A stretch of DNA of 64,000 bases, from positions 1 through 64,000 of the forward strand of contig NZ_JAFCJM010000004.1 of NCBI RefSeq assembly GCF_018130955.1. Reading direction: 5' to 3'. The number at the start of each line of letters is the position of its first letter. The stretch's first letter is position 1. The position numbers and the translations under genes were made by a program. The notes under the pieces were generated by a model. That model was given only the letters and a program-made list of their open reading frames with translations, ran no database searches and had not been told where the DNA came from. The stretch is from Bradyrhizobium liaoningense (lineage in GTDB: Bacteria; Pseudomonadota; Alphaproteobacteria; Rhizobiales; Xanthobacteraceae). Positions 54,538-62,466 of the stretch are shown piece after piece.

Positions 54538-56427
54538 ATGGCCTTTTACGTCGTACAGTTTCTCACGGGACTTGCCAGCGCAGCGTCGCTGTTCCTGGTG
54601 GCCTCGGGCCTGTCGATCATCTTCGGCGTGACGCGCATCGTGAATTTTGCGCACGGCGCCTTCTACATGATCGGCGCCTACATCGCGTTCACGCTGACCG
54701 ACCGCTTCTCCGGCGCGTTCGGCTTCTGGGGCGGCATCGTCGTCGCGGCATTCGCGGTGGCGCTGATCGGTGTGCTCGTCGAGATGGTATTGCTCCGGCG
54801 CATCTATCACGTCCCCGAACTCTTCCAGCTGCTCGCAACCTTCGGCCTGACGCTGATGGTGCAGGACCTCGTGGTCCTGATCTGGGGGCCCGACGATCTC
54901 GTCGGCCGCCGCGCGCCGGGTTTCAAGGGCGCGGTCGATTTCTTCGGCCAGGCGATCCCGAGCTACGATCTTTTCCTGATCGTCCTCGGCCCGGTCGTGC
55001 TCGGCATTCTCTGGCTGCTGTTCCAGCGCACGCGCTGGGGCGTGCTGGTGCGCGCGGCGACGCAGGACCGCGACATGGTCGCAGCGCTCGGCGTCAATCA
55101 GAAATGGCTGTTCACCTCGGTCTTTGCCGTCGGCGTGTTCCTCGCAGCCCTCGGCGGCGCACTCCAGATCCCGCGCGATGCCGTGCATCACGCCATGGAC
55201 TTGCGCATCATCGTCGAAGTCTTCGTCGTGGTCGTGATCGGCGGACTCGGCAGCATCGTCGGCGCTTTCGTCGCGGCCGTGCTGGTGTCGGAGCTCAACG
55301 CCTTCGGCATCCTGATCTTCCCAAAGATCTCCATCATCCTGGTCTTCCTGGTAATGGCAGTGGTGCTGATCGTGCGGCCCTGGGGCCTGTTCGGCAAGCC
55401 GGAGGCGGCGGCGCGGCGTACGCCTGGCCTGACCGTCAATCCCTGGCGTCCGCTGACGCAAAACGAACGGCTGGGAGCACTGGCCGCGCTGATCGTTGCG
55501 GCGGCGCTGCCGCTGTTTGCCGGCAACTATGCGCTGACCGTGGGCTCGGAGATCGCGATCTTCGTCATCTTCGCCGTCAGCCTGCACTTTTTGATGTCGG
55601 TTGGCGGCCTCGCATCCTTCGGCCACGCCGCCTATTTCGGGCTGGGAGCCTACGGCATCGCGTTCCTCGCAAAAATGGCGGGGTTGCCGATGATCGTCTG
55701 CCTCTTGCTCGGGCCGCTGCTCGGCCTCATGGGCGCGGCCGTGTTCGGCTTCTTCGCCGTGCAGCTCTCGGGCGTCTACTTTGCGATGCTGACGCTCGCC
55801 TTCGCGCAGATCGTCTGGTCGATCGCCTTCCAGTGGGTCAGCGTCACCGGCGGCGACAACGGCATCTTGGGTTTGTGGCCCGAAAAGTGGGCGGCGAGCC
55901 CCTCGCACTTCTACTGGCTGGCACTTGGCGTTGCAGCACTTGTGACGTGCGGCTTGCGCATCGCCGTGTTCTCGCCGTTCGGCTACGCGCTGCGCGCCAC
56001 GCGTGACTCGCTGCTGCGCAGCGAGGCTGTCGGTATCAACGCCAAGCGCATGCAATGGACCGCCTTCGTGATCGCGGGCACCACCGCCGGGATCGGAGGC
56101 GCGCTGTTCGCCTACCTCAAGGGCAGCGTCTTCCCCGACAATCTCGGCATCTCGCTGTCGGTCGATGCGCTGGTCATGGTGCTGCTCGGCGGCGTCGAGA
56201 CGGTGTCGGGTGCTGTTATCGGCGCCATCGTCTACAAGGCGCTCAACATCTGGCTGGTCAGCCAGACCGATTTGTCAAAGCTCGTGCTCGGCGCCTTCAT
56301 CATGCTGATCGTCGTCGTCTTCCCCAAGGGCATCGTGGGCACGCTGGAGATGCTGCTGCAGCGGCGCAAGCCGCTTGCGCCTCCGGGACCAACCATCCTT
56401 GCCAAGCCGATCGAGTCCGCCGAATGA
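54538..56427 (+). CDS. Fused LivH-LivM ABC permease
   Basis: A 629-residue single chain holding both Liv permeases. Residues about 1-290 are LivH-like (ASGLSIIFGVTRIVNFAHGA, REP: LGSIVGAFVAAVLVSELNAF). Residues about 310-600 are LivM-like (FLMSVGGLASFGHAAYFGLG, then AIGxNAKRMQWTAFVIAG-type sequence). Most bacteria encode these as two genes; fusion fixes 1:1 stoichiometry. Its stop overlaps the ATPase start by four bases. Confidence 0.92.
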   Translation: MAFYVVQFLTGLASAASLFLVASGLSIIFGVTRIVNFAHGAFYMIGAYIAFTLTDRFSGAFGFWGGIVVAAFAVALIGVLVEMVLLRRIYHVPELFQLLATFGLTLMVQDLVVLIWGPDDLVGRRAPGFKGAVDFFGQAIPSYDLFLIVLGPVVLGILWLLFQRTRWGVLVRAATQDRDMVAALGVNQKWLFTSVFAVGVFLAALGGALQIPRDAVHHAMDLRIIVEVFVVVVIGGLGSIVGAFVAAVLVSELNAFGILIFPKISIILVFLVMAVVLIVRPWGLFGKPEAAARRTPGLTVNPWRPLTQNERLGALAALIVAAALPLFAGNYALTVGSEIAIFVIFAVSLHFLMSVGGLASFGHAAYFGLGAYGIAFLAKMAGLPMIVCLLLGPLLGLMGAAVFGFFAVQLSGVYFAMLTLAFAQIVWSIAFQWVSVTGGDNGILGLWPEKWAASPSHFYWLALGVAALVTCGLRIAVFSPFGYALRATRDSLLRSEAVGINAKRMQWTAFVIAGTTAGIGGALFAYLKGSVFPDNLGISLSVDALVMVLLGGVETVSGAVIGAIVYKALNIWLVSQTDLSKLVLGAFIMLIVVVFPKGIVGTLEMLLQRRKPLAPPGPTILAKPIESAE

Positions 56428-57215
56428 GCGTCGCACCCACACTTCTTGCGGTCGAAGGCCTGACCAAGTCCTATGGAGGCATCCATGCCGTGCGCGGCGT
56501 GTCGTTCGAACTCCGCGCCGGCGAGATTCTGGCGCTGATCGGCCCGAACGGCGCGGGAAAAAGCACCTGCTTCGACATGCTCAACGGCCAGAACCGTCCG
56601 GACTCCGGCCATGTGCGCCTGCTCGGCGAGGAGATCACGGGCCGCAAGCCGCGCGAGATCTGGCGGCTGGGTGTGGGGCGCACCTTCCAGATCACCGCGA
56701 CGTTCGCGACCATGACCGTGCGCGAGAATGTGCAGGTGGCGCTGATCTCGCACGAGCAGCGCCTGTTCAATCTCGTGGGCTCCGCGGCAAGGGTCGCGCG
56801 CGAGGAGGCCGGCCGGCTCCTGGAGCTCGTCGGCATGGGAGGCTATGCCGACCGTCCCTGCGGCGAGCTCGCCTATGGCGATCTCAAGCGGCTGGAGCTT
56901 GCGGTCGCGCTCGCCAACCAGCCAAAACTCCTGTTGATGGACGAGCCGACGGCGGGCATGGCGCCGCGCGAGCGCATCGATTTGATGCGGCTCACCGCTT
57001 CAATCGCGCGGGAAAAGTCGATCGGCGTGCTCTTCACCGAGCACGACATGGACGTCGTTTTCGAGCATGCCGATCGCATCATCGTGCTCAATCGCGGCAC
57101 GCTGATCGCGGAAGGCTCGCCCGAGGCGGTGCGGAGCAATCCGCAGGTGCAGGCGGTCTATCTCGGCGAGGGCCTGGTCTACGACGCGCGCCATCGCGAG
57201 GGGACGCCGGCATGA
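56424..57215 (+). CDS. livG: Liv-type ABC ATPase (LivG-like)
   Basis: A 263-residue ATPase. Walker A is GPNGAGKST near residue 36, the signature PCGELAYGDLKRLELA is LivG-like (the usual LSxGxQ degenerated to LAYGDLKR), and Walker B is LLLMDEPTAGM. The C-terminal extension VYLGEGLVYDA resembles the LivG tail. Overlaps by four bases both the upstream permease gene and the downstream LivF gene. Confidence 0.92.
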   Translation: MSVAPTLLAVEGLTKSYGGIHAVRGVSFELRAGEILALIGPNGAGKSTCFDMLNGQNRPDSGHVRLLGEEITGRKPREIWRLGVGRTFQITATFATMTVRENVQVALISHEQRLFNLVGSAARVAREEAGRLLELVGMGGYADRPCGELAYGDLKRLELAVALANQPKLLLMDEPTAGMAPRERIDLMRLTASIAREKSIGVLFTEHDMDVVFEHADRIIVLNRGTLIAEGSPEAVRSNPQVQAVYLGEGLVYDARHREGTPA

Positions 57216-57916
57216 AGCTCGCAGTTCAGGACCTCAACAGCTATTACGGCCCGGCGCATATTTTGTTCGATATCGCGCTCGAGGTGGGCGAGGGCGAAGT
57301 CGTTGCGCTGCTCGGGCGCAACGGCGCCGGCAAGTCGACGACGTTCCGCTCCATCGTCGGCCTCGTCGCGCAACGCACCGGCCGCATCGAGTTCGAGGGC
57401 AGGGACGTCTCGGCGCGCCCGACCCACGAGATCGTGCGCGGCGGGCTCGGCTACGTGCCGGAAGAGCGGCGCATCTTCACCGACCTGACGGTCGAGGAGA
57501 ATCTCGAGGTCGGCCGCCAGCCCAAGCGGCCGAACGCGCCGCACTGGACTCGCGAAAAGCTGTTCGCGCTGTTTCCGAATTTGAGCGAGATGCGCAACCG
57601 CCCGGGCGGGCGCATGAGCGGCGGCGAGCAGCAGATGCTGACCATCGCGCGCACGCTGATGGGCAATCCGTCGCTGGTGCTGCTCGACGAGCCGTCGGAG
57701 GGCCTGTCGCCGAAGATCGTCGAGCAGATGGTCGACGCGATCCTCACCATGAAGAAGGAAGGCGTCAGCATCGTCGTCTCCGAGCAGAATCTGCATTTTG
57801 CCCGGTTGATTTCCGATCGCGCCTATATCATCGAGCGCGGCCGAATCTGTTTCGGTGGTACGATGGCCGAGCTCGACGCGCGCCCGGACATCCGCGACGC
57901 GCATCTGTCGTTGTAA
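57212..57916 (+). CDS. livF: Liv-type ABC ATPase (LivF-like)
   Basis: A 234-residue ATPase. Walker A is GRNGAGKST near residue 37, the signature is MSGGEQQMLTIAR, and Walker B is LVLLDEPSEGLSPKI. LNSYYGPAHILFDIAL is the usual LivF start. It completes the transporter, with LivK-, LivHM- and LivG-like genes before it, and is followed 20 bases later by the MarR gene, indicating one long operon from hnr to the regulator. Confidence 0.93.
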   Translation: MKLAVQDLNSYYGPAHILFDIALEVGEGEVVALLGRNGAGKSTTFRSIVGLVAQRTGRIEFEGRDVSARPTHEIVRGGLGYVPEERRIFTDLTVEENLEVGRQPKRPNAPHWTREKLFALFPNLSEMRNRPGGRMSGGEQQMLTIARTLMGNPSLVLLDEPSEGLSPKIVEQMVDAILTMKKEGVSIVVSEQNLHFARLISDRAYIIERGRICFGGTMAELDARPDIRDAHLSL

Positions 57917-57935
57917 GCGGGGAAGGGCGGGGCTG

Positions 57936-58391
57936 ATGGCGAGGGGTGTCGCAGTCAAGAAGAGTGTCAAGCCGGCGAAGCTGCCTTATGTGCTCGACGA
58001 GCAAGTCGGCTTCATCCTGCGCCAGGTCTGGCAGCGCCACAGCGCGATCTTTGCCCGCGACATCGGCACCAACCTCACGCCGACGCAATGGGCGGCGCTG
58101 TCGAAGCTCGCCGAGACCGGCGCGTGCTCGCAGAACCAGCTCGGGCGCCTCACCGCGATGGACGTCGCGACCATCAAGGGCGTGATCGACCGACTGACCG
58201 CGCGCGGGCTGACCGAGACCAGCCCCGATCCCGAGGACGGCCGACGCCTGCAGGTCAGCCTGACGCGCGCCGGTCAGCAGCTCGCCGAAAAGGTCGCGCC
58301 CAGCGCGCTCGCCATCACCCGCGAGACACTGGCGCCGCTCGACGCCAAGGAGCGCGAGACGCTGATGGCGCTGTTGAACAAGCTGCGGTGA
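57936..58391 (+). CDS. MarR family regulator, NicR-like
   Basis: A 151-residue winged-helix protein. LDEQVGFILRQVWQRH and LTPTQWAALSKLAETG lead into the recognition region QNQLGRLTAMDVATIKGV, and DPEDGRRLQVSLT is the wing. MarR proteins of this look include NicR of Pseudomonas and BpsR of Bordetella, which release DNA on binding 6-hydroxynicotinate. A strong purine-rich site GGGGAAGGGCGGGG precedes the ATG. Being last in the hnr operon it would be autoregulated through the site at 50116. Its 3' end overlaps an opposite-strand frame. Confidence 0.85.
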   Translation: MARGVAVKKSVKPAKLPYVLDEQVGFILRQVWQRHSAIFARDIGTNLTPTQWAALSKLAETGACSQNQLGRLTAMDVATIKGVIDRLTARGLTETSPDPEDGRRLQVSLTRAGQQLAEKVAPSALAITRETLAPLDAKERETLMALLNKLR

Positions 58392-58974
58392 ACTCGGTCT
58401 TGTTGGCGGCAGCGGGCCGCTTCGTCCATGCGAGCGCAATGGCCAGCGGTACGATCCAGCACATCCAGGCCGCGATGCCGTAGACTTCGTCGAATGGCAG
58501 CATGAGGACCGTTGCCGCTGAAGTCACCAGCCGCAGCCAGATGGCGGCCGACGCGATCGCGGCCACGGCAATCATCCGCCGCGCATGGCTTGCGACATTG
58601 CCGGACCGGATGGCATGGACCGCGGCGACGGCCAGTGCGAGCCATGTTACGCCCTGCACGAACAGGCCCGCGCGCGCGACGGCGGTGGCTTCGCTGGCCA
58701 GGGCGACGGCAAGAGCGCTCAGCGCGCCAACCACGATGCAACAGAACGCGAAGCGGCCGATCGGACGGTGCAGAGACGTGCGACGGCGCAGCAGCAGCGC
58801 AAGCGGGATAAGCATGAGTGCCAGCCCTGACGCGCGATCCTGACCCGAGGGCGATCGCCGTCATTCCCGCCAAAATGATCACAGAGGACACGATGATGAA
58901 GGCGACGACCTTGGCAAGGCCGACTGCGCGCCGCCGCAATCCGGACAGCGGCGCAATCGGTTGCGGTTCGGCTC
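58315..58974 (-). pseudogene. Probable frameshifted DUF2306-like membrane protein
   Basis: On the minus strand, 58315-58815 (166 residues from MLIPLALLLRRRTSLHRPIGR, with LHRPIGR like the DUF2306 LHRxLGR box) encodes four hydrophobic segments. Directly upstream in another frame (about 58975 down to 58830) lies a good first transmembrane helix, LAKVVAFIIVSSVIILAGM. Together they read like one membrane protein split by a frameshift near 58830-58850. The last 25 residues run antisense into the MarR gene and look non-native. A short intact gene from 58815 is the alternative. Confidence 0.4.
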
Positions 58975-59423
58975 GCTCCAAATCAGCGCTCCTCGTACCG
59001 TTCAGGGCCCTGATCGCCGCAGCGATTGTCGGCCACATTGCGCCTGCCGTCGGCGCTGGCGTTTCCGTAGCCGATTTCGCCGGGCGTTGGAAGGACGACA
59101 CCAGGAATCTGATCCTCGACATATCGAAATGCGCCGGCGGCTGGTGCGGCGTCGAAGTCACCGGAGAAAGCACCTGCGGCCGTGTCGCCTTGCGCATCGA
59201 GGAGAGTCGGTCGCGTGGCGGCCGCTTGGTCGGCCGCCTCGAGCTGGCGGCGGAGGCCCAACCCTATTCCGTGTCGGCTGAGCTCGATCAGCAGGGCCTT
59301 CGCATGCTGTTGAAGGGCCAGAGCGGAAACAAGTTTGAGCCGTGGCGCCGCACCTATCCGTTCATGGCGGCGCTTGTGCGCGTCGGGGACGCGCAGTGCC
59401 GCCTGGATGCCAAGGTCTCCTGA
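58893..59423 (+). CDS. Hypothetical exported protein (DUF2147-like)
   Basis: About 176 residues. A hydrophobic segment (ALIAAAIVGHIAPAVGA) follows an unusually long basic N-terminus and looks like a signal peptide. The mature part, VADFAGRWKDDTRNLILDIS, with three or more cysteines (KCAGGWCGVE, STCGR), weakly resembles DUF2147 proteins. AGAGG precedes ATG codons at 58893 and 58896. Its first third overlaps the opposite-strand DUF2306 remnant, so one of the two readings is degraded. Function unknown. Confidence 0.55.
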   Translation: MMKATTLARPTARRRNPDSGAIGCGSARSKSALLVPFRALIAAAIVGHIAPAVGAGVSVADFAGRWKDDTRNLILDISKCAGGWCGVEVTGESTCGRVALRIEESRSRGGRLVGRLELAAEAQPYSVSAELDQQGLRMLLKGQSGNKFEPWRRTYPFMAALVRVGDAQCRLDAKVS

Positions 59424-59506
59424 CGCTGGCTCGCCGTCACCCCCGCGCAATGGCGAAGCCATTGTCGCTGGAGGTGCGAGCCACGCGGCGCAACGCGCCG
59501 TGTGGG

Positions 59507-59562
59507 GAGCCTCGAAGGGCGACGGCCCGGCTGCATCTCGGCCGATTCATCCTTCGAGGCTC
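59507..59562. repeat. Inverted repeat downstream of the enamidase gene
   Basis: GAGCCTCGAAGG (59507-59518) and CCTTCGAGGCTC (59551-59562) are exact reverse complements around a 32-base centre containing GGCCCGGCTGCATCTCGGCC. This is another common Bradyrhizobium intergenic repeat. It lies between the ends of two convergent genes and may act as a bidirectional terminator. Nothing coding was seen in 59424-59613. Confidence 0.75.
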
Positions 59563-59613
59563 ACCTTGCTGCGCAAGGCGAGCGCCTCAGGATAGACGGA
59601 TCTGCTCCGATGT

Positions 59614-60810
59614 CTACTTCGCCACGATCTCCGGCACCTTGCCCGCCGGCGGCGTGTTGCGGCTGCGCTGGGTGCGTACGATGCCGTCGATGATGGTCAT
59701 GCCGATGCCGGGGAGGTCGCCGAGCTGCACGCTCTCGAGGATGTTCTTGCCCGGCGAGTGCTGCGCCTTGTCCATCAGCACGAAGTCGGCGGAACGGCCC
59801 ACTTCAATGAGGCCGCAGTCGAGCTCGCGCATCCGCGCGGTGTTGCCGGTGGCGAGACAGAAAGCGAGCTCGGCCGGCAGCTCGCCGAGCGAGGACAGCA
59901 TCGACACCATGCGCAGAATGCCGAGCGGCTGCACGCCGGAGCCGGCCGGCGCGTCGGTGCCGAGGATGACGCGGTGCAAATCGCCCATCTCGCGCGCGGT
60001 GCGCAGCGTGAACAGGGCGGAGCGCTCATTGCCGTTGTGAACGAGCTCGAGCCCGCGCTTGCAGCCCTCGCAGATGCAGCGGATCTGGTCGTCGGGCAGT
60101 GCGGTGTGGCCGCCATTGATGTGACCGACGACGTCGGTGTCGGCTTCCAGCACCACGTCCTTGTCGATCAGGCCGGAGCCGGGGATCGAGGGCCCGCCGG
60201 TGTGGATCGTGCTCTGGATGCCGTATTTGCGCGCCCAGCCCACCATCTTCCGCGCGGTCGGGCCGTCCTTGACGCCGCCGAGGCCGACTTCGCCCAGCAG
60301 CCTGACGCCGGCGGCGGCCATCTCCTTGAAGTCTTCCTCGACCATCTCGCATTCGATCACGGGCGCACCGGCATGAACTTTCACGCCGCCGGGACGCAGC
60401 GTCCAGAAGGCTCGCTGGGCGAAGATCGCCATCGCCTTCAGCCCGACGACGTCGCGGGGGCGGCCGGGCATGTGCACTTCGCCGGCCGAGATCATGGTGG
60501 TGACGCCGCCGTGCAGGTAGCTGTCGATCCAGTTGATCTGGTTCTGCCGCGGCGTCCAGTCGCCCGCAACCGGGTGGACGTGGCTGTCGATCAGGCCGGG
60601 AGCCACCGTGGTGCCGTTGGCGTCCACGATCGTGGTCGCGCCCGCGGTGTCGACGTCCTTGAAGCGGCCGATCGCGGTGATTTTTCCGTTCTCGGCGACG
60701 ATGGTGTCGGCATCCAGGATCGGCTTTTCCAGGGCGCCGGACAGCAGCAGGCCGATGTTGCGGATCACGAGCTTGGAAGGCCCGGTGGCCTGGGGTGCGT
60801 CATGCGCCAT
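59614..60810 (-). CDS. ena: Enamidase (1,4,5,6-tetrahydro-6-oxonicotinate hydrolase)
   Basis: A 398-residue amidohydrolase. Metal ligands fit the family: His77 and His79 (DSHVHP), Glu174 (LLGEVGLGG), His203 (TIHTGG), His230 (VVGHINGGH) and Asp286 (LGTDAP). LHGGVTTMISAGEVHMPGRP and the C-terminal GDLPGIGM with RSRNTPPAGK are strikingly like the Eubacterium barkeri Fe-Zn enamidase, which opens the ring to 2-formylglutarate and ammonia. It is the step right after Hnr. Divergent from fpr, with a shared operator between them. Confidence 0.88.
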   Translation of the reverse strand: MAHDAPQATGPSKLVIRNIGLLLSGALEKPILDADTIVAENGKITAIGRFKDVDTAGATTIVDANGTTVAPGLIDSHVHPVAGDWTPRQNQINWIDSYLHGGVTTMISAGEVHMPGRPRDVVGLKAMAIFAQRAFWTLRPGGVKVHAGAPVIECEMVEEDFKEMAAAGVRLLGEVGLGGVKDGPTARKMVGWARKYGIQSTIHTGGPSIPGSGLIDKDVVLEADTDVVGHINGGHTALPDDQIRCICEGCKRGLELVHNGNERSALFTLRTAREMGDLHRVILGTDAPAGSGVQPLGILRMVSMLSSLGELPAELAFCLATGNTARMRELDCGLIEVGRSADFVLMDKAQHSPGKNILESVQLGDLPGIGMTIIDGIVRTQRSRNTPPAGKVPEIVAK

Positions 60811-60884
60811 GGAGATGGTTCCTTATCCCTATCTGCAACGCTCTTGATCTGAACCCGCCTTGACCGATCGATCAAGCCGGATTA

Positions 60885-60918
60885 TTCATTTGTATACGAA
60901 CGATAGTACACGAATGAT
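60885..60918. promoter_or_regulatory. Operator-like sites between ena and fpr
   Basis: CATTTGTATACGAACG at 60887-60902 (six of eight positions paired, matching the sites at 49965 and 50118) is followed at once by a second half-site, TACACGAATGAT, at 60907-60918. The region lies between two divergent starts, so one protein could control both genes. Confidence 0.7.
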
Positions 60919-60959
60919 ATTATTCCGACAATCACGGCGAGAGGCAAGGGCAGGGTGAG

Positions 60960-61733
60960 ATGAGCAATTTCAACCAGGAAAGCGTCCTCAGCGTTCACCA
61001 CTGGACCGACACGCTGTTCTCCTTCAAGACCACCCGAAGCCCGACGTTCCGCTTCCGCAACGGCGAATTCACCATGATCGGCCTCAAGGTCGGCGAGAAG
61101 CCGCTCCTGCGGGCCTACAGCGTCGCCAGCGCCAATTACGAGGACACGCTCGAATTCTTCTCGATCAAGGTGCTGGACGGCCCGCTGACCTCGCGCCTCC
61201 AGCATTTGAAAGAGGGTGACGAGATCATCGTCAGCCGCAAGGCGACCGGCACGCTCGTGATCGACAACCTCGAAGCGGGCCGCAACCTCTATCTGATCGG
61301 CACCGGCACGGGCCTCGCGCCGTTCCTCAGCGTGATCAAGGACCCCGAGACCTACGAGCGCTTCGAGAAGGTGGTGCTGCTGCACGGCTGCCGGCACGTG
61401 AAAGAACTCGCCTATGGCGAGATGATCACCGAGACCCTGCCGAAGGACGAGCTGCTCGGCGAGTACATCCAGAACCAGCTGATCTACTATCCGACCGTGA
61501 CCCGCGACCCCTTCCGTAACCGCGGCCGCATCACCGACCTCATCACCTCGGGCAAGCTCTTTTCCGACATCGGCCTGCCGCCGATCGAGGCCGCCAATGA
61601 CCGCGTCATGATCTGCGGCAGCCCGGCACTGGTGGCCGACACCCGCGTGCTCCTGGGCGAGCGCGGTTTTGTCGAGGGCAACCACGGCGAACCGGCCCAG
61701 TTCGTGGTCGAAAAGGCCTTTGCCGAGCGGTAG
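60960..61733 (+). CDS. fpr: Ferredoxin--NADP+ reductase
   Basis: A 257-residue FNR. The FAD site is RAYSVAS (Arg51, Tyr53, Ser54), and the NADP site GTGTGLAPFLS (about 114-124). The chain ends VVEKAFAER, as in bacterial subclass I FPRs. It moves electrons between NADPH and ferredoxin. Placed divergently from enamidase under a common operator, it probably supplies reduced ferredoxin or flavodoxin to 6-hydroxynicotinate reductase. It could also be the cell's general oxidative-stress FPR. The TAG stop runs into a repeat fragment. Confidence 0.9.
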   Translation: MSNFNQESVLSVHHWTDTLFSFKTTRSPTFRFRNGEFTMIGLKVGEKPLLRAYSVASANYEDTLEFFSIKVLDGPLTSRLQHLKEGDEIIVSRKATGTLVIDNLEAGRNLYLIGTGTGLAPFLSVIKDPETYERFEKVVLLHGCRHVKELAYGEMITETLPKDELLGEYIQNQLIYYPTVTRDPFRNRGRITDLITSGKLFSDIGLPPIEAANDRVMICGSPALVADTRVLLGERGFVEGNHGEPAQFVVEKAFAER

Positions 61734-61872
61734 AGCGCTTTCCAGCGAAGTGGATATCGGCTCCAGGGCAGAATTTGCCGGGCAACAAAGCCGCATTTTC
61801 GCCGCCGCGGCACCGTTGCCCCGCCGATTCGGCAGACGCTACTATGGGAAAGCCGAATCAGCGGAGTTCCAC

Positions 61873-62193
61873 ATGGTTGCGGACAGCGACAGCAATATCG
61901 CCTGGCACCGGGTCCAGTTGAAGAAGAACCGCGCCGAGTTGAAGGCGCTGGAAACCGCGCGCTTCACGATCGGCGAGATCGCCTCCTCGAAGCGGGACGG
62001 CGCGACCCAGAAGGCGATCGCGGAGCTGAAGCGCAAAATTGTGCAGTCGGAGCGTTCGATCGCCGACTACGAGAAGCGCACGCGCCGGCCGCTCGCGACC
62101 GACCTGCAAAGCCTCAGTAATGGTAGCTGGAGCAATTGGGACTCCTACACCAGCCAGCGCAAATCCGGCCCGCGCTCACCGGGGCGCGGCTGA
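61873..62193 (+). CDS. Hypothetical coiled-coil protein
   Basis: A 106-residue protein: mostly helical and charged in residues about 10-75 (QLKKNRAELKALETARF, AIAELKRKIVQSERSIADYEK), with a Ser/Trp-rich tail. The heptad-like pattern suggests a coiled coil. GCGGAG lies before the ATG at 61873. The frame is open upstream to 61669 but only over the fpr end. Function unknown. Confidence 0.6.
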   Translation: MVADSDSNIAWHRVQLKKNRAELKALETARFTIGEIASSKRDGATQKAIAELKRKIVQSERSIADYEKRTRRPLATDLQSLSNGSWSNWDSYTSQRKSGPRSPGRG

Positions 62194-62203
62194 TCTGTTC
62201 TCC

Positions 62204-62390
62204 CTCGCCCCGCTTGCGGGGAGAGGGTTGGGGTGAGGGGGAGTCTCCCCCGGGGCGGTGAGAGTCGGACACGCGGAGAGTCCCCCTCACCCGAATTCGA
62301 TCTGCGATCGAACATAGCCGAAGCTCCGCTTCGGCGTTCTTAGGAACGGCCGCCAAAGGCGGCCTATGCTCTCCCCGCAAGCGGGGCGAG
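62204..62390. repeat. Large nested inverted-repeat element
   Basis: Perfect 22-base outer arms (62204-62225 and 62369-62390; CTCGCCCCGCTTGCGGGGAG type) enclose a second pair, GGGTGAGGGGGA and TCCCCCTCACCC (62231-62242 and 62281-62292), and several smaller hairpins such as GCCGAAGCTCCGCTTCGGC. It fills most of the 270-base gap before the P450 gene. This is a Rhizobiales intergenic palindromic element; no gene is inside it. Confidence 0.88.
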
Positions 62391-62466
62391 GTAGAGAGTT
62401 CCTCCCCTTGCACCTGCGATGGCGCCCACCATCTGGATGAGGCGCCAACAACAGGGCCGGTGATCC

